Notes: a model not told the origin generated them from the sequence alone. A DNA stretch of 64,000 bases from Bolinopsis microptera (GCF_026151205.1 NC_087082.1:17949401-18013400); one strand, 5' to 3'; numbered from the stretch's first letter, positions 12,828 to 25,866 are shown. Numbers and translations are program-made.

Positions 12828-15800
12828 CGCACCTAAGACAAAATTAAAAAAAAATTTGGGCAAGGAAAAAAGGGGAAATTGGGGGCTTGTAGGGAAATTT
12901 TCGTTTTTTTCCCCATTCCCCGCGAAAAATCACGATTTTCACTTTTATTTGCCGCGACAAATTGCGATTTTCTCAGACCCTCGCGCCCAAATTGACATTT
13001 CCCTTTTAAAATTGAGGCCCAAAGCGCTATTTTCCTTAAAAATCTGGGTCGGGGGCCTTTTATTAGGCGTTCAAGTTGAGACACAGTTAAAAAAATTTAA
13101 AACTGCGGAGTCCCCTAAAATGCTATACAGCAAAAACAGAAAGCCCCAAACCAAACACTCCCCCTACGATCCAAACCACCCTAAAAACTCTCACTCTCTC
13201 TTTTCAACCCTCATTCCCCACCCTCTTGGGCACAAAAACCTTTCTAACCTATTATGCCCCCCTTAGGGGGTTCCACAAGCCCAAGGGTACATAGTTAGAA
13301 AAAAAAACAGAGAAGCCTTGTTGCCAAATCAAGGACTGAAACAGTGCAGCGAAAAAACGGATATACTTCTCCCTTACAGTCAGCGAGTGACAACTTTTGA
13401 CTGTGTCTTTTGGGGCCTTGCCCACCCCCTTCGCTATTGCACCCGCCGCCCGTATTACTCACATGCCACCCCCGGGGTTTAGTATAAAGTTTTAGCAATT
13501 CACCCAAGATGGGAGAGCTCATTTTGCAATTTGAGTCAACAGAAAACTCAGGGGGCATGGATAAAATCATCAGTTACCAACCTGACACCTTTCGGGCTTT
13601 AATCGCAATAGGGTTTCCGTCGGGCGCCCCAGCATCCCCCCTGGAACCACCATCGACCCGAGAGTCACTTGGGAACCCGTTAGAGCTCAAAAAGGGCGAC
13701 GAGATAATTTTATGGTTTCCTCTAATTTATGTGCTCTAAAGCTCCAACCTTCCTAAACTCCCACCCCTCTTTCTCGATAAAAGTAAATCCCGGAACAGGG
13801 GGCTGGCCTTTTCCCACTGTTCCGTCCCAGCTTCTTCAGCTCTCTTCCTCAAAACCCAATCCCCTCGCAGCTTCTCCAAACTCTGCGATGCGCAACCCTT
13901 TCCCCTAGCTCCAACTTCGACTGCGGCATTAAACGCCCCAAAACCTTTCGCCTGAATCTCACCCTGCAGACCATGTTCGGTCGAGTTTACTCGTGCGATT
14001 CAGCGACCGCTTTTTCAGATGGTACTGTTGCTCCCCCCAAATAACTGTCTTGCCGACCTTGAGAATACACAAGGCCCCGGCCCTCACCGTTTTTTCCCAC
14101 AATTCCGGGGAAACTTAAGTCCCCCTCAAGGTTGACGCACTATCCATCCGATCCCCATCAGGACCCCAAAACCACGACTTCCTTGGGTCGTCTGTACCTG
14201 TTTTTTTTTTTCCCAGCGGGAACAAAATAAATGAATGTCTTCCATTCCCGCCTTGTTCTTATAAGGTTCCTCGGCGACACAAGGAAAACAACCTTTCAGA
14301 GATCTGCTTCAGAAACTTGTCGGCCGCCATCAAACCCTTCCTTGACAAAGGGGCCCACCTACACCACCCAAAAATGTGTAAATGGTGCCCCCCCCTCTCC
14401 TCACATAACTTGCACTCCCCCCTCATTTTTACTCCATTTGGGAAAACCCATAGAGGGGTTAAGGGGGTGCCACCACCCTTTAGCAGAACCCAATAGTGAG
14501 CCCCCAATTTAAAAAGTGTATGCCAGCTAAAAATTTCCGTCTTCATTACGAGCTCCCCTCCACTCCCCCCCCTGCTCGCTCCCCAAGAACCACTTGCACC
14601 TCCCTCTCTTTTTCAATGTTCTCCTTCACTCTCGATACCCCCCTTCTCTTTCCCGACCCACCTCCCCCAAGGGTTTTTTTCCGTCCCCAAAACCGTGCCA
14701 ACCTTTTTTGGGGTTTGCCCCCACCCCCTCGCCCGATTCACAGCCAAAATCTCTTCTGGCCTTTTCCCAGTTCTGTCTAGGCCTCCAAACTCTACCGAAC
14801 GAATTTGGGGGCGGGGATGTTTTAATCAGGTCATCCTTAATGTCGATAAGATTGCAACGTCGCACTTCTTATATTCCTGTATCGTCAAGCTGCTCACCGG
14901 TAAGGCCAACGGGATGTTTGCTGAACAGACAAAGCCCACTCAGAGGTGCCCCACCCCTAACCACTTTCTGAAAAAACGTTGGTTTTCGTTCCCATCGGGT
15001 AATTTTTTGTGAAGGGAATTTCATAGAGGGAAGAGGCCACTTCATTTTGGAAGGACCAGATGTATCCCCGCATTCGGACCCGTAAGGAACTTTCATGGGT
15101 CCCCGAAAAAAATGTTTTAAGGTCGCCCTTTTGGTTAGTCGATGATGATTTGTCATTTCCTTCCACTTTATCCATCTCCCGGGAAATTTTTATCGCTTCC
15201 TGAACATTCGGAACACCTCACCACCAACGCAAACAAAAATCTCTCTCCCCCTCCTCCTCTCCTCCCAATACCTCCCAAACCCCCTCACCCCACTCCCTTT
15301 TCAACCCATGCCTGGTTTGGGGGACTTTAACTTAAATCTGGCCCGCCCCCATACTTCTGAAACACATTGATAACGTTTGCAATCTTCTCACGTGCGGGGG
15401 GTCAGACGTATCGCCCATAAACAGCTTCAATTGTTTTGGGTGTGTCATCCTTATGACTCAATCTTTCGGAATTTTAGACTTTAGGTGTCATGCCCAAGGG
15501 TTTTTCATGCACAAGAAAAAACAAGATGACTGATATCAACACCCCATGAAGATCCTATCCAAACTGCTGCCATTGAGTCAGTTTTTGGGGAGAACCTTCC
15601 GAATCCCCGAAAAACCCCGTAGGATAATTTTTGAAACCTTCTCGGGGACGTTGTAGAAAGGAGGCCCGGGAAATCAAACGGGGGGTACGCTCCGTAAGCG
15701 TTAGGGGTAACCATACACACTCAACCCTTTTCTTACCTTTGCCTCCTTCAAACCCCCCACATGGCACCAAAATGTCCGGCACCCAGGGACCCCGGGACAC

Positions 15801-16080
15801 CCCCCTTTGTAAAAGGGGGTTTAAAATACCTTCGAGACAACAAAGCTGGTAAACCTTTTCGCCAGGACGCCAAATAGATTTTTCCCCTTAAATTTTACCC
15901 AGGGAAATGGCGTCCTGAACTGGTGAAAAGTCGCCATCCCCTTGGTGTAACACCCTCGAAATCCTACAATTGTCGGAATTTCTTCAACATATCCGTTCTT
16001 AGCGGTCCCAAGATTTTGGCAATACCAGACATCTCTTGTACACTGGTACGGGATCCCTTGTTACCGGGCACTCTTCTCCT
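12826..16080. other. Error-dense, homopolymer-inflated sequence
   Basis: About 3.2 kb with frequent runs of 4-9 identical bases and single-base dropouts. From 13075 to 15200 it matches 17283-19460, yet it differs at many positions by homopolymer length and missing bases. That pattern fits unpolished reads better than mutation. The sequence becomes clean again near 16080. Frames here should not be trusted. Confidence 0.75.
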
Positions 16081-17275
16081 TCCTTTTTACAACCTCCTCA
16101 ACACTCCTTCTTGGATACCGTTGTGAGGTTCAAAGGCAACAGAGGGTTCAGGAGCACACTCAGGTAGACCCTCAAGGTATACCAGGGGCTGCTGCCGGGC
16201 TGGATCTCCGTATGTTCTGGCCAAGTGATCATCTAGCTCCTCCTTTGAACACTTAAGCTCACCCACTGGACTTGGATTTAGCACTCCCTTGACTGTCTTG
16301 AAAGGGTCGCGTCCAAAATCCCCTCTAACTCTCCTTATCTCTCTCTGCTTCTGTCTCCTTTTCTCAGCCTCCTCAACTTCATCAAACGACCAGCCAACAC
16401 TCTCATAATGCTTCATACCATCCTTCTCTATCTCACTCCTTGCCTTCCTTTTCTTCCTCCTCAACTGCTTCCTCTTTCCAATCAGGCTGTCAATCTCCTC
16501 CCTTCGTCTGTTCTTAAAGCTCATGGACTTCTTTCCACTACCAGCACCTACTTCAACAATACCAAACAACTTGACACCCTCGTCGTACAACTACATCACA
16601 ATGACTCACCATCTTCTCTTGAATGGTTTCCGCTTGAGAACCACTGCAAACTTCTCTACCACACATTCATCAAACCTTACTCCATCGACCATCATTGGAC
16701 GCCGGCCACTTCACCTTGTCTCTTTTGCTAGCAGGTGGTTCGACTGAAATTCTTTTGTCAAGGAGAAGCCCGGATATCTCTAGCACTGTGGTTGTTTTCC
16801 TGGCTAGATACCTCCGTCGAAGTTACAGGCATACTGCAGCCGACGACTCCCCTTCCCAAATGCACTTCATTCGACCCCCGATGGATAAACCCTGCCTTTG
16901 ACTGTGCAAACCGACGTCCACATACCAGATACAACTCTGTCCCTCTCCTGCTTCAACCGTCGAGGACTCTCGACTACCTAAGTTTGTCCTTTTCCGGAGT
17001 ACAGGTAAGTGGAGGGATGCCTACAAAGCCTTTAATTGTTAACCCGGGCAACTCGTCTCTAAATAAAGACACCCGGGCCTTAGAGAAGCAGGAGGGCGTG
17101 GGTACCGATGTAGGCTGAGGTAGCCACTTTTATGACCCCGTCTGACGTCTCTATTGCAGATCCGCCTGCAGGCTCCGACCACTACCCAACCTAAAGACCA
17201 AAACCAGGGCATACTATCTGTCTTATCATATGGGTTCTTACCCCATGGTAAGCTGGCCTATCCAGCAGTATTCCA
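13075..17275 (-). mobile_element. R2-like (RLE-type) LINE, copy A, error-ridden 3' half
   Basis: Read on -, the order from high to low coordinate is that of an RLE-type non-LTR retrotransposon: a pre-RT region (VKWPASNDGRW near 16.7 kb), RT N-terminal flank (16087-16590), reverse transcriptase (about 15.2-16.1 kb, badly frameshifted; FMGDT near 15.4 kb sits where FxDDT is expected), thumb, CCHC and restriction-like endonuclease (13.1-15.2 kb). No single ORF survives, partly or wholly because of sequence errors. The 3' end begins with the same GTTGAGACACAGTTAA motif as copy B. Confidence 0.7.
16087..16590 (-). pseudogene. RT N-terminal flank of R2-like LINE copy A
   Basis: A 167-codon open stretch in clean sequence: a strongly basic part (KRKQLRRKKRKA), then GVLNPSPVGELKCSKEELDD and HLARTYGDPARQQPL, a pattern typical of the segment just before the palm of reverse transcriptases in invertebrate R2-like elements. 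It is a fragment of the polyprotein, not a free gene; the frame breaks at 16087 where the low-quality sequence begins. Confidence 0.65.
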
Positions 17276-17282
17276 CAAAGCA

Positions 17283-19519
17283 GAGTTGAGACACAGTTAA
17301 TAAACTGCGGAGTGACTAAAATGCTATACAGCAAAAACAGAAAGCTCCAACCAAACACTCCACCTACTGATCCTAATCACCCTAACAACTCTCAAGCTCT
17401 CTCTCTTCAACCCTCATTCCCTCACTCCCTCTTGTGCACAAAACCATTCCTAACCTATGTATGTCCCCCATACGGGTTCCACAAGCCCAACGGTACATAG
17501 TTAGACGAAAAACAGAGAAGCCTTGATTGCCAGATCAAGGACTGCATCAGTAGCAGCAGCGAAATACGGATATACCTTCTCCCTTACAGTCAGCGAGCTG
17601 ACAACTATCTGACTGTGTCTTTTAGGCCTTGCCACACCACCTTCGCTATTGCATCCGCTCGCCCGTATTCACTGACACATGCCACACCTGGGTTTAGTAT
17701 GAAGATGTACGCATATTCACCCAAGATGCGGAGATGCCTCAGTTTAGCAAGTTGAGATACAACAGCAAACTCACAGGAGCATGGATCAGAATCATCAGTT
17801 ACCAACCTGACACCGTTTCGGGGCTTTAATCGCAATACGGTTTCCTGTCAGGCGCCCCAGCAGTCCACCCTTGAACCACCATCTGATCCGAGAGTCACTT
17901 GAGGAGACCCGTTAGAGCTCGCAATTGGCGACGAGATAACGTTTATGGTTCCTCTAGATGTTATAGTGAACTCTCAAGCTCCAACCTTCCTGAACTCCCA
18001 CTCCCTCTTTCTCGATAACAAGTAAATCCATCTGGAACAGTGGGCTGCCTCTTTCCCACTGTTCCGTACCAGCTTCTTCAGCTCTCTTCCTCTAAATCCA
18101 ATCCTCCTCGCAGCTCTCTCCAAACTCTGCGCAACCACTCCCCTAGCTCCAACTTCGACTGCGGCATTATAACAGCACCAACCTTTCGCCTGAATCTCAG
18201 CCTGCAGACCACTGTATCGGTCGAGTTTGTACTCGTGCGATTCGGCGATCCGCTCTTCAGATGGTACTGTTAGCTCCACCAAATAACTGTCTTTGCCGAC
18301 CTTGAGAATATCACAAGGTCCGGCCTCAGCCGTGTTTCCACAATCTCACTGGGAAACTTAAGCTGCCCCTCAAGGTCTGACAGCACTATCCAATCCCGAT
18401 ACCCACTCAGGATCCCAAAACCACGACTCTCCTTCCGGTCGTCTGTACCTGCTTTTCTTTTCCCAGCAGGAACAAAATCAATGAACTGTCTTCCATTGCC
18501 GGCCTTGTTCTTATAAGTGTTCACTCGGCGATCACAATGGAAGACAACCTGTTCAGAGATCTGCTTCAGAACCTTGTCGTGCCGCCATCTATACCTTCCT
18601 TGACTAAGGGCCACCTTACACCCAGCCAAAATGTGCTGAATGGTGCCCATCCTCTCCTCACATAACTTGCACTTCCCATCCTCATCTTCACTCCACTTGG
18701 AAACCATAGAGGGGGTTAAGAGGGTGCCGTACACAGCACTTAGCATGAACCCAATAAGTGAGTCACCATACTTAAAAAGTGTATGCCAGCTCAAATCCGT
18801 CTTCATTACGAGCTCTCTCCACTCACCCCACCTGCTCTGCATCTCCAGAGAACCTACTTGCACCTCCCTCTCTCTTTCAATGTTCTCCTTCACTCTCAGC
18901 ATAACCTCCCTCTCCTTTCCCGCTCATCCATCCTCTCCCAAGGTTTTTTCCAGTCACCAAAACCGATGCCAACTCTTTTTTGAGGTTGCGCCATCCCTCG
19001 CACCGATTCACAGACCAAATCTCTTCTGGCCTCTTCCAGTTCTGTCTCAGGCCTCCAAACTCTACCAGAACGAACTTGGGGCTGGACTGCTTTAATCAGG
19101 TCATCCTTAGATGTCTGATAAGATTGCAACAGTCGACACTTCTCTATCTTCCATGTATCTGTCAAGCTGCTCACCGGTAAGGCCACACTGGATGATTGAC
19201 TGAACAGACAAAGACCACTCAGAGTGTGCCCCACCCCTAACCACTTTCTGAGGAAACTGTTGGTATTCTGTTCCCATCTGGTAACTGTTGTGAACGGAAT
19301 ATCATAGATGGCAAGAGGCCACTTCAGTTTTGGAAGGACCATGTACTGATATCCCCAGCACTTCTGGAGTCCAGTAAGGGAACTTTCATCGAGTCTCCGA
19401 AGAAAAGTGTTAAGGTCGACCTTGGTTGAGTCGATGACTGATTTGTCATTTCCTTCCACTCTTATCCATCTCCCAAGGAATTTTATCGGCTTCTCTATAT
19501 AAGTATATAATGAAACCAA
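17283..19519 (-). mobile_element. R2-like (RLE-type) LINE, copy B, 5'-truncated and frameshifted
   Basis: Three fragments in three frames cover the C-terminal third. 18896-19519: RT thumb region (FLGRWIRVEGND, GLQKCWGYQYMVLPKLKWPL). 18270-18902: CCHC knuckle CKLC-x7-H-x4-C followed by the restriction-like endonuclease motif RPDLVIFSRSAKTVIW. 17974-18282: VELTVPSEE and the C-terminal helix. The RPD-x(n)-ELT pairing is the PD-(D/E)XK nuclease of R2/NeSL-type elements that nick specific targets. Near 18275 a one-base shift splits the nuclease. Truncation at about 19.5 kb is the usual 5' truncation. The 3' end abuts the 5' end of copy A, giving head-to-tail order. Confidence 0.8.
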
Positions 19520-20882
19520 TCACATCCACAGCCTTCCGAATGTATAGGTAAGGACTTCAGAAAACCGAAAAAATGTTTTCAGCTCATAGTCATAATGATC
19601 AAGGTAGCATGAAACATGAACTAAAGTAGTTTCTAGAAAAACTTTGAAAATGTTGACTTAGAAAATGTCTGGTCCCAGTCATTCTTGATACGTACCTTTT
19701 ATCTGAATGCAGAGCTCCCGCTTCCGAGCTCGTATTGCGAAAGGAAGGCCTGCCTTCCGAGATCGCATTACAAAGGGGAACCATCGAGGCTAAAATCGTA
19801 TAGCGAAGGGTAGGACCCTTTTCGAAAACCGAAAAAATATTTCAAAATTTTTTGAAACCTAAATAAAAAAGTTGGCCCTTTTTGGCCCCTTGCCCAGATT
19901 TTATGGGGGGGGCGATGGCCCCCCCCCCCCCCCCCCGCTTCCTACACCCCAGCCTGTACTCCTGATGCAGATGTTTAACCAAATAAATCGACTTTATAGT
20001 GCAGTAAATGTAAAACCTATTATCGAGTGACGGGTAATCACAAAACTGACAGAGCAAAACTCCCAGCGATAAACTAAATATTCCTGATTATGATACGAAT
20101 TAAATGAGTAAAGACCTCAATTTACGAGCTTGGGAAGGAATAACGCGGTCATGTCGTTAGGCCATTATATGATTTAGGTCAGTTAATTCGGACAGCAATA
20201 AATTACTGTGAAACTGAAACATCTGGTAGTGGTATCACGTGAACTATCCTGATATATATCAAAAACCCCCAGGTATCATGATATCAACTACTTTTCCTAG
20301 AATTTCTAAATTAAAAATGCAAATGATCGCACAAATTTGATGGTTCGACTGAAATAAAATCAAGTATTGCTGCGAAATTGAAAGTTTTGATGTCTTAACA
20401 AGTTATTAAGTTATAATTTGACATTTTACATGATTTTACTTAACTGATTTTATGCAAGGAACTTATGTGTATATTTAATAGGACTATAAAAATATTTAAA
20501 ATTTATGTGTTTTTCTGAGATGAGAATCTTATTAAACTTTATAAAGATTTCACTAAAAATCAATATATAATTTCAATACAAGATTCTGAAGAAGCCTATT
20601 CAAACTTACACAAACAATATTTTCCTAAATTAGAGATAATTATTTAAAAAATACGATTTTCATATCAATCACACAAACTTGGCTACAACGTGGCTACAAC
20701 TCGACCAGCTGCTAGCTGCAAACAACAGCAACTGGATCATCTGGTTGCGGGAAATACTAATAACACTATAGTATTATATGATTATAGTGAATTGCACAAG
20801 CTGTTCTGATGGCTCTGTTATTGGGTCGTGACGTCATGGTTGTCAGCAAGTATGCATGAACCTGTCATACTTCAGTAGTCAA

Positions 20883-21085
20883 TAACTACACACCACTACT
20901 ATTCAGTATTCATACTACCTATTCATACGATAGTATAGTTAATAACAGCACACCACTATTATTCATACTACCTATTCATACGATAGTATAGTTAATAACT
21001 GAACCCCACTATTATTCATACTGCATACTGCGTATTCATATTTCATACGATCGTATAGTTAATAACTGCACACCAATATTATTTA
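20883..21085. repeat. Tandem repeat, about 60 bp unit x3-4
   Basis: Units share CATACGATAGTATAGTTAAT and ACACCACTATTATTCATA, with small internal length changes. Confidence 0.8.
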
Positions 21086-22384
21086 TGCTACCCAATATGT
21101 TCCTATACGCAAATTTCTTCATTCTTTATATAATTTACACTTTATTTAATTAAAAGCACTGCATCACTACATGTGCCATAAATTACGTTATATTAGCCGG
21201 ATTAACGATAATAACACGACGTGATAAATAGTAATGCGTCTCAGAGTTGATGCAGGTATAGGATGCAAATAAAATCCTTAAATTCATATCATGATCGGCA
21301 AACAATAAACGCATCGGCATATATATACTCTTTGCGATACAGAATAAATAATCGTTTGGCCTTGTAAAGACCAAAATATGCTGCTACCCATATTAGTGGG
21401 ACTATAATGATGCGTGGGCTACTACAATAGTACAATAGTTACAACAGCTACAATATTACAGCTGTATAAAGCCGGTCCTAGCGTGCAGCATACTTAGTGG
21501 AAGTCTAATTTTGGCATTTGTCGAAGGATCTAACCATTTTATTTCACTTATACAAAACTGTATAGTTTTCAAGGGGTTAATCTGGTTTTAGGCGAATCTT
21601 GTTCAGAGATCGCTGTTTCATTACTCTTAGTCAGCTGGTGCAGCCTTTATACATACTTTTATATGTATATATTTACATATGAATTTTGCGAGCTCTTTAA
21701 ATAGAAAAAACTTTTTTTTGGGTTAATTGGTCACGTGTCCATCACTGAAATATATGCATGGCCTTCAAAGTTTTACAACATCAACATGTATAATAATTTG
21801 TATATTGTATACAGTAGGAATTACTTACTGTCACGTAAGTATGATTATACAAAACCTTGGTTATTTAAAAACATGACATGGAAGTACGCAGAGAACGTCA
21901 CAATATAAGTACAACCAGAGCTTTGCGTGTAGCCTAATTGCTAATATTATGTAAAGCTTGGTTTACTCCTAGGACATGTCCTAATTTCATCGTAATAGCA
22001 CGCACATGCCGCCAAAACGTGAACGAAATAAGACGCCTCTGCAGCAGCAGCTGTCCCTATTACTCTATTATATAAGAGCATAAGGAAATGTTGCAGTCTA
22101 AACTTTAACAGCGCTAGAAGTAAGACACATATACCGTACCATGTCTACAAGGTTTAATATTGCACGTGTATTTCAGAGACAACAATTATCTCATTAACTT
22201 TTCAAAAAGTTAACTCTGGCATTGGTTTCCCCTGACAACTATAATAGTTATGCACGAGCAAACAACCGACCCTTATTGTGCACGTGCAAACTGCGGGGTT
22301 TATAAACCAGGTACGCAGCAGAGTGTATCCATATAAAGTATAGACAGATGTTGAGAAGTTTATAAACTAGCTTTAACACCGAGT

Positions 22385-22440
22385 ATACTAGTTACTACTA
22401 CGAGTAGTAGTAACTGGTGAGGACCAGTTACTACTACTCA
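22385..22440. repeat. Hairpin plus repeated arm
   Basis: AGTTACTACTAC-GAG-(TA)GTAGTAACT forms a stem, and AGTTACTACTACTCA recurs right after it, so alternative hairpins are possible. No gene is nearby. Confidence 0.6.
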
Positions 22441-23140
22441 CACTATTCCTAAGCGAGCAGATCAGCTGCCAGGGGTGTATTTACAACGCTCATCACCGCT
22501 TCGAAAGTGGGGGGCTTATAAAAGTATAAACAACCACAAACCTCGCGTTGACACAAGTAAACGTAACATCCCCGAGATGTTACGATAAAACCTGCAAATC
22601 TCTCGTATACGCCAATTTCAAGACAGTAATCAAAGGCGAGGAGGTACCTGTAACATAACGAATAACCATAACTTGCCGACCAAACATTATGTAGCATTCA
22701 TTAATGGATTGCGATGAGGGTAAAGATCTAGTGATTCCAGTCAGCTGCTCCTACACTCCCTATACAATCCAGTAATATGTCACGTGACACTTGTAGATAA
22801 TCATGCCAGGAGCAGAGGTCCTGAGTGGAGGTCCTCAGCTCTTTCATTCTTCCGGGCTCAGTAAAATCATGAGGCAGGTTGTATAGGCAAAGAGCAAGTT
22901 TTGCAGGTATAGGCAAAGAGCAAGTCTTGTAAATAACGATTGTTGTTGGATTATGAGGCTATCTACGGTGGATCCAATGCAGTATATATAATACCAGGGT
23001 GTATATATTTAGTTTTTTGCTCTAGTTTTATCAGTAGCTTAATACTGTGTGTCATTAGTCTACTCTGTATGACTCTACTACAACAGGGGTCGCCTTGTTT
23101 AATCAGAATAGTTGGCAACTGGGCGCTCTACAGGAACGAC

Positions 23141-23229
23141 AAATGACTACAAATGACTACGAATGACTACAAATGACTACAAATGACTACGAATGACTAC
23201 AAATGACTACAAATGACTACAAATGACTC
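23141..23229. repeat. 10-bp microsatellite (AAATGACTAC)n
   Basis: Nine units, with GAATGACTAC variants at units 3 and 6, a pattern consistent with a triplet sub-array. Confidence 0.9.
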
Positions 23230-23501
23230 TTAATCTTATCTTGCTACACGAGGAGGCCGCCGATAAGGGGTTGCAACGTGTGTCAACTCTTATCTGAGAG
23301 AGAGAGAGAGAGATCCGAGCATTAAACGCACTTTGATTACATTTGCTATTATTAGTGTATTATCATATATAGACACTATCAGTTTCAAAGGGTTTAGTGG
23401 TGGCCGCATAAATTAATAGTGTGAGTTACAAAAGATCACAACAGCTCATGATAAGGGGTATTAAATGTACTTAAATCAAGAATCAAGTAGGAATAAGTTG
23501 T

Positions 23502-23528
23502 GTTTTTACTGATGACATCAGTAAAAAC
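23502..23528. repeat. Perfect 13-bp-stem palindrome
   Basis: GTTTTTACTGATG and CATCAGTAAAAAC are exact reverse complements separated by a single A. Function unknown. Confidence 0.7.
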
Positions 23529-24618
23529 ATCAGTGATGTCGATAAAGCATAAGGTATACAAGAATTACGCTCGTCGCCCATGTGTTTCCATCGATCGATT
23601 GAAATACTGATAGAAATCTGGTCGAAAAGTACAATGTCTGATTGTAAATCAGGTAAGTTTGAACATAAGTGAGTTAGTAAGAACGTGATGCTCCCTAATA
23701 AATATGAGCTATAATATTAATAAAGGGTGGATATTATCCTGAGGTTTCTGAGAAATTTAAAATCCGGATTGGAATATTATTTATGAGTTGCATAGTTGAC
23801 ATTTTTCTTGGATAGGAATTTGATAGAAATATTTGTAGATCATTAATACGATGTTGTCACATTGAAACGTTGAATAATTCCTTTCCTGATAAGAACCTTT
23901 TCCTTGTCGCATCAAACGGGATCAATAGAAATTTACCCAAGAAAAAATGTCTGAGAAATGGCACAAGAAAACATTTCTGAGAAATGTCATTATAAAACAT
24001 CTGAAATTTGACGTATTCAAATACCAATTTTATCTGTATATCCACAGTTATTCACCATTGATTTGTTTGTCCTTAAATAGATTTTCGATAAGTTTTGGAT
24101 TTAGATTGATTTGATGTATTGGGTCCAAGGAATTGCGGACATAGTTCACCATGCGTTTACCGTGTTTGGGTGCCCATCTTATTTTATAGATAGGGGCAAT
24201 ATTTTGAACGATTCTATTTTATATTAATTTATTGATGTACTCTGTAAAATTTGAAAAGTATTTAATAAAACAAGCCCGGACTGCGATTAACACAACGATA
24301 CCATGATCTGTGGAGCACAAGTGATATATTCTCGTAGTCAATAAAACAATCACGGTCATCATGGTTGTCACCTGTCTCGCCGGAACTGACATGTTTCTTA
24401 ACGGGTGATACTCGTAAAATATTTGTTCCAAATATTTGTTCCAGGACCGTCGACGAGTCCAACTCGGCGCGCGTCCTGGTAGGTTGTAAACCTACAAACA
24501 TGTTTCTCATCACCATGAAACTACAAGACGCTACCTTCCTGCTAAATTGGAGGGATCAAAAAAGATTCAATTTGTTAAAATTGTGTGTATACATATTGTC
24601 TTGTATATACATTACACC

Positions 24619-25866
24619 ATGGTTACGAGTTCTGAGAATGATGGCAGTGAAAAAGTTAAGATTATCATCGGGAAGCTTATTGATAAAGCTGAAATGCACG
24701 TTAGACCGGTTATTTCTGCTTTTGATAATTCTCAGTCGTGTGCAGCTAACACTAAGCGTTTTGATCGGTTTTCTCTCCCAATACTTGAAAATTGTGCGGA
24801 ATTCTTAAGAATTTCTCTCGCTGACAAGGACAATTTCAAGATATTTACGAAGAAAACGCTTATGGATCGTCTTTATTGTGGTTTCCAAGCTTTGATGCCC
24901 TCTAAATGTGCGGAATGTAGTGAGGACTATGTGATCGACCACGAGCCAGATGATGCACCATGTTTCACATGTTTTCGGTGTTTTAAAGGCTCGCACAGCT
25001 GTGAACGGAACACGCTACTTCATCAGACCATATCAGCGATGAACACTCCTTCCGGCTTTGTGTGGCTATGTGACACATGTTACAGTGCTGTTGATCCGAT
25101 CGAGTCCAGAAAGACAAGATCACGACATACATCTGCTTCAGATAATAATAGGAGTGGAGCTCTGTCCAGCAATTCTATTGGAGGAGATTTTTCTAATATC
25201 ATCACCCCCTCTGGAGATGGGATGTCCTCTACCCACAACCCCCAACAGCAATTCGTGTCTTTCTCTGAAGAGAATTCAAATCAAGGAACTGAAAGAATCT
25301 GCCAGAAGTTCTTGAGCTGGAACTGTCCGCACGGAATTAGCGGAAAGAAGGCAGTGAATGGAAATTGTTGTCCCCTCAAACATCCCCGAGTTTGTAATCA
25401 GTATAGAGTGTCTGGGTTTACTGGTAAGAAGGGATGTATAAAGGGTAAAAACTGTGCATTTTTTCACCCTGATATTTGCAAGGTAGCACTCGAAAGAGGA
25501 TCGTGTCTCAACAAAGAATGTTCCAAGTTTCACCCCCTTTCTTGTAGAAAGAAGAAAAAGGAAGAACCCACTCGGGACAGGAATCAGAGATCCGGTATGC
25601 AGACAACCTCTAACTATAAGTCTAACTCTTCTTCTAGTTCGAGTGGTTTTTTAGAGCTACGAGACTTGGTCACGGGGATGGCGGCCAAGTTAGCAGCTCT
25701 AGAAAAGAAAATGGATCAAAGTGCCCCGTCCTCAGTGTGCCACCCTCCAGCACAACCAGCGGGACAAATGTTCTACCCATCCCAAGCAGCTCCTGCGATG
25801 ATGAGTTTAGGTGTTCCCAGGCTACCCCAGCACCAGACTCCCTTCTCTCTTCCCTCCTACTTCTAA
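24619..25866 (+). CDS. LINE ORF1 protein with PHD-like and CCCH zinc fingers
   Basis: A 415-residue protein. The ATG at 24619 is in good context (ACACCATGG); the frame is open from 24547 but without an earlier ATG. Residues about 97-155 form a PHD-type cluster: CAEC, CFTCFRC, a His within KGSHSC, and WLCDTC. Residues about 228-310 hold three CCCH-type knuckles ending in H: CPLKHP, CAFFHP, CSKFHP. Then come a basic patch (SCRKKKKEE), a serine-rich linker and a short possible coiled coil (LVTGMAAKLAALEKKM). ORF1 proteins bind the element RNA; the CCCH array would suit that. The 3' part overlaps ORF2 in the -1 frame. Confidence 0.85.
   Translation: MVTSSENDGSEKVKIIIGKLIDKAEMHVRPVISAFDNSQSCAANTKRFDRFSLPILENCAEFLRISLADKDNFKIFTKKTLMDRLYCGFQALMPSKCAECSEDYVIDHEPDDAPCFTCFRCFKGSHSCERNTLLHQTISAMNTPSGFVWLCDTCYSAVDPIESRKTRSRHTSASDNNRSGALSSNSIGGDFSNIITPSGDGMSSTHNPQQQFVSFSEENSNQGTERICQKFLSWNCPHGISGKKAVNGNCCPLKHPRVCNQYRVSGFTGKKGCIKGKNCAFFHPDICKVALERGSCLNKECSKFHPLSCRKKKKEEPTRDRNQRSGMQTTSNYKSNSSSSSSGFLELRDLVTGMAAKLAALEKKMDQSAPSSVCHPPAQPAGQMFYPSQAAPAMMSLGVPRLPQHQTPFSLPSYF

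Larger units (their letters stand above)
19520..24260. other. Long non-genic region with scattered repeats
   Basis: AT-rich sequence with no exon I can defend. 19560-19660 carries a dispersed motif (GATCAxGGTAGCATGAAAC) also seen near 51.0 kb. A C-rich run is at 19919-19936. The ORFs at 22449-22697 and 22728-22916 on - have no recognisable motif. A (GA)n tract is at about 23298-23313. Confidence 0.5.

Noticed and set aside
12572-13266. ORFs of 86 and 220 codons with poly-Pro or poly-Gly
   Set aside because: They cross the N gap and the 74-G run; artefacts.
22449-22916. Two ORFs on - in the long non-genic region
   Set aside because: Random-looking composition, no motif, no supporting splice or promoter signals.
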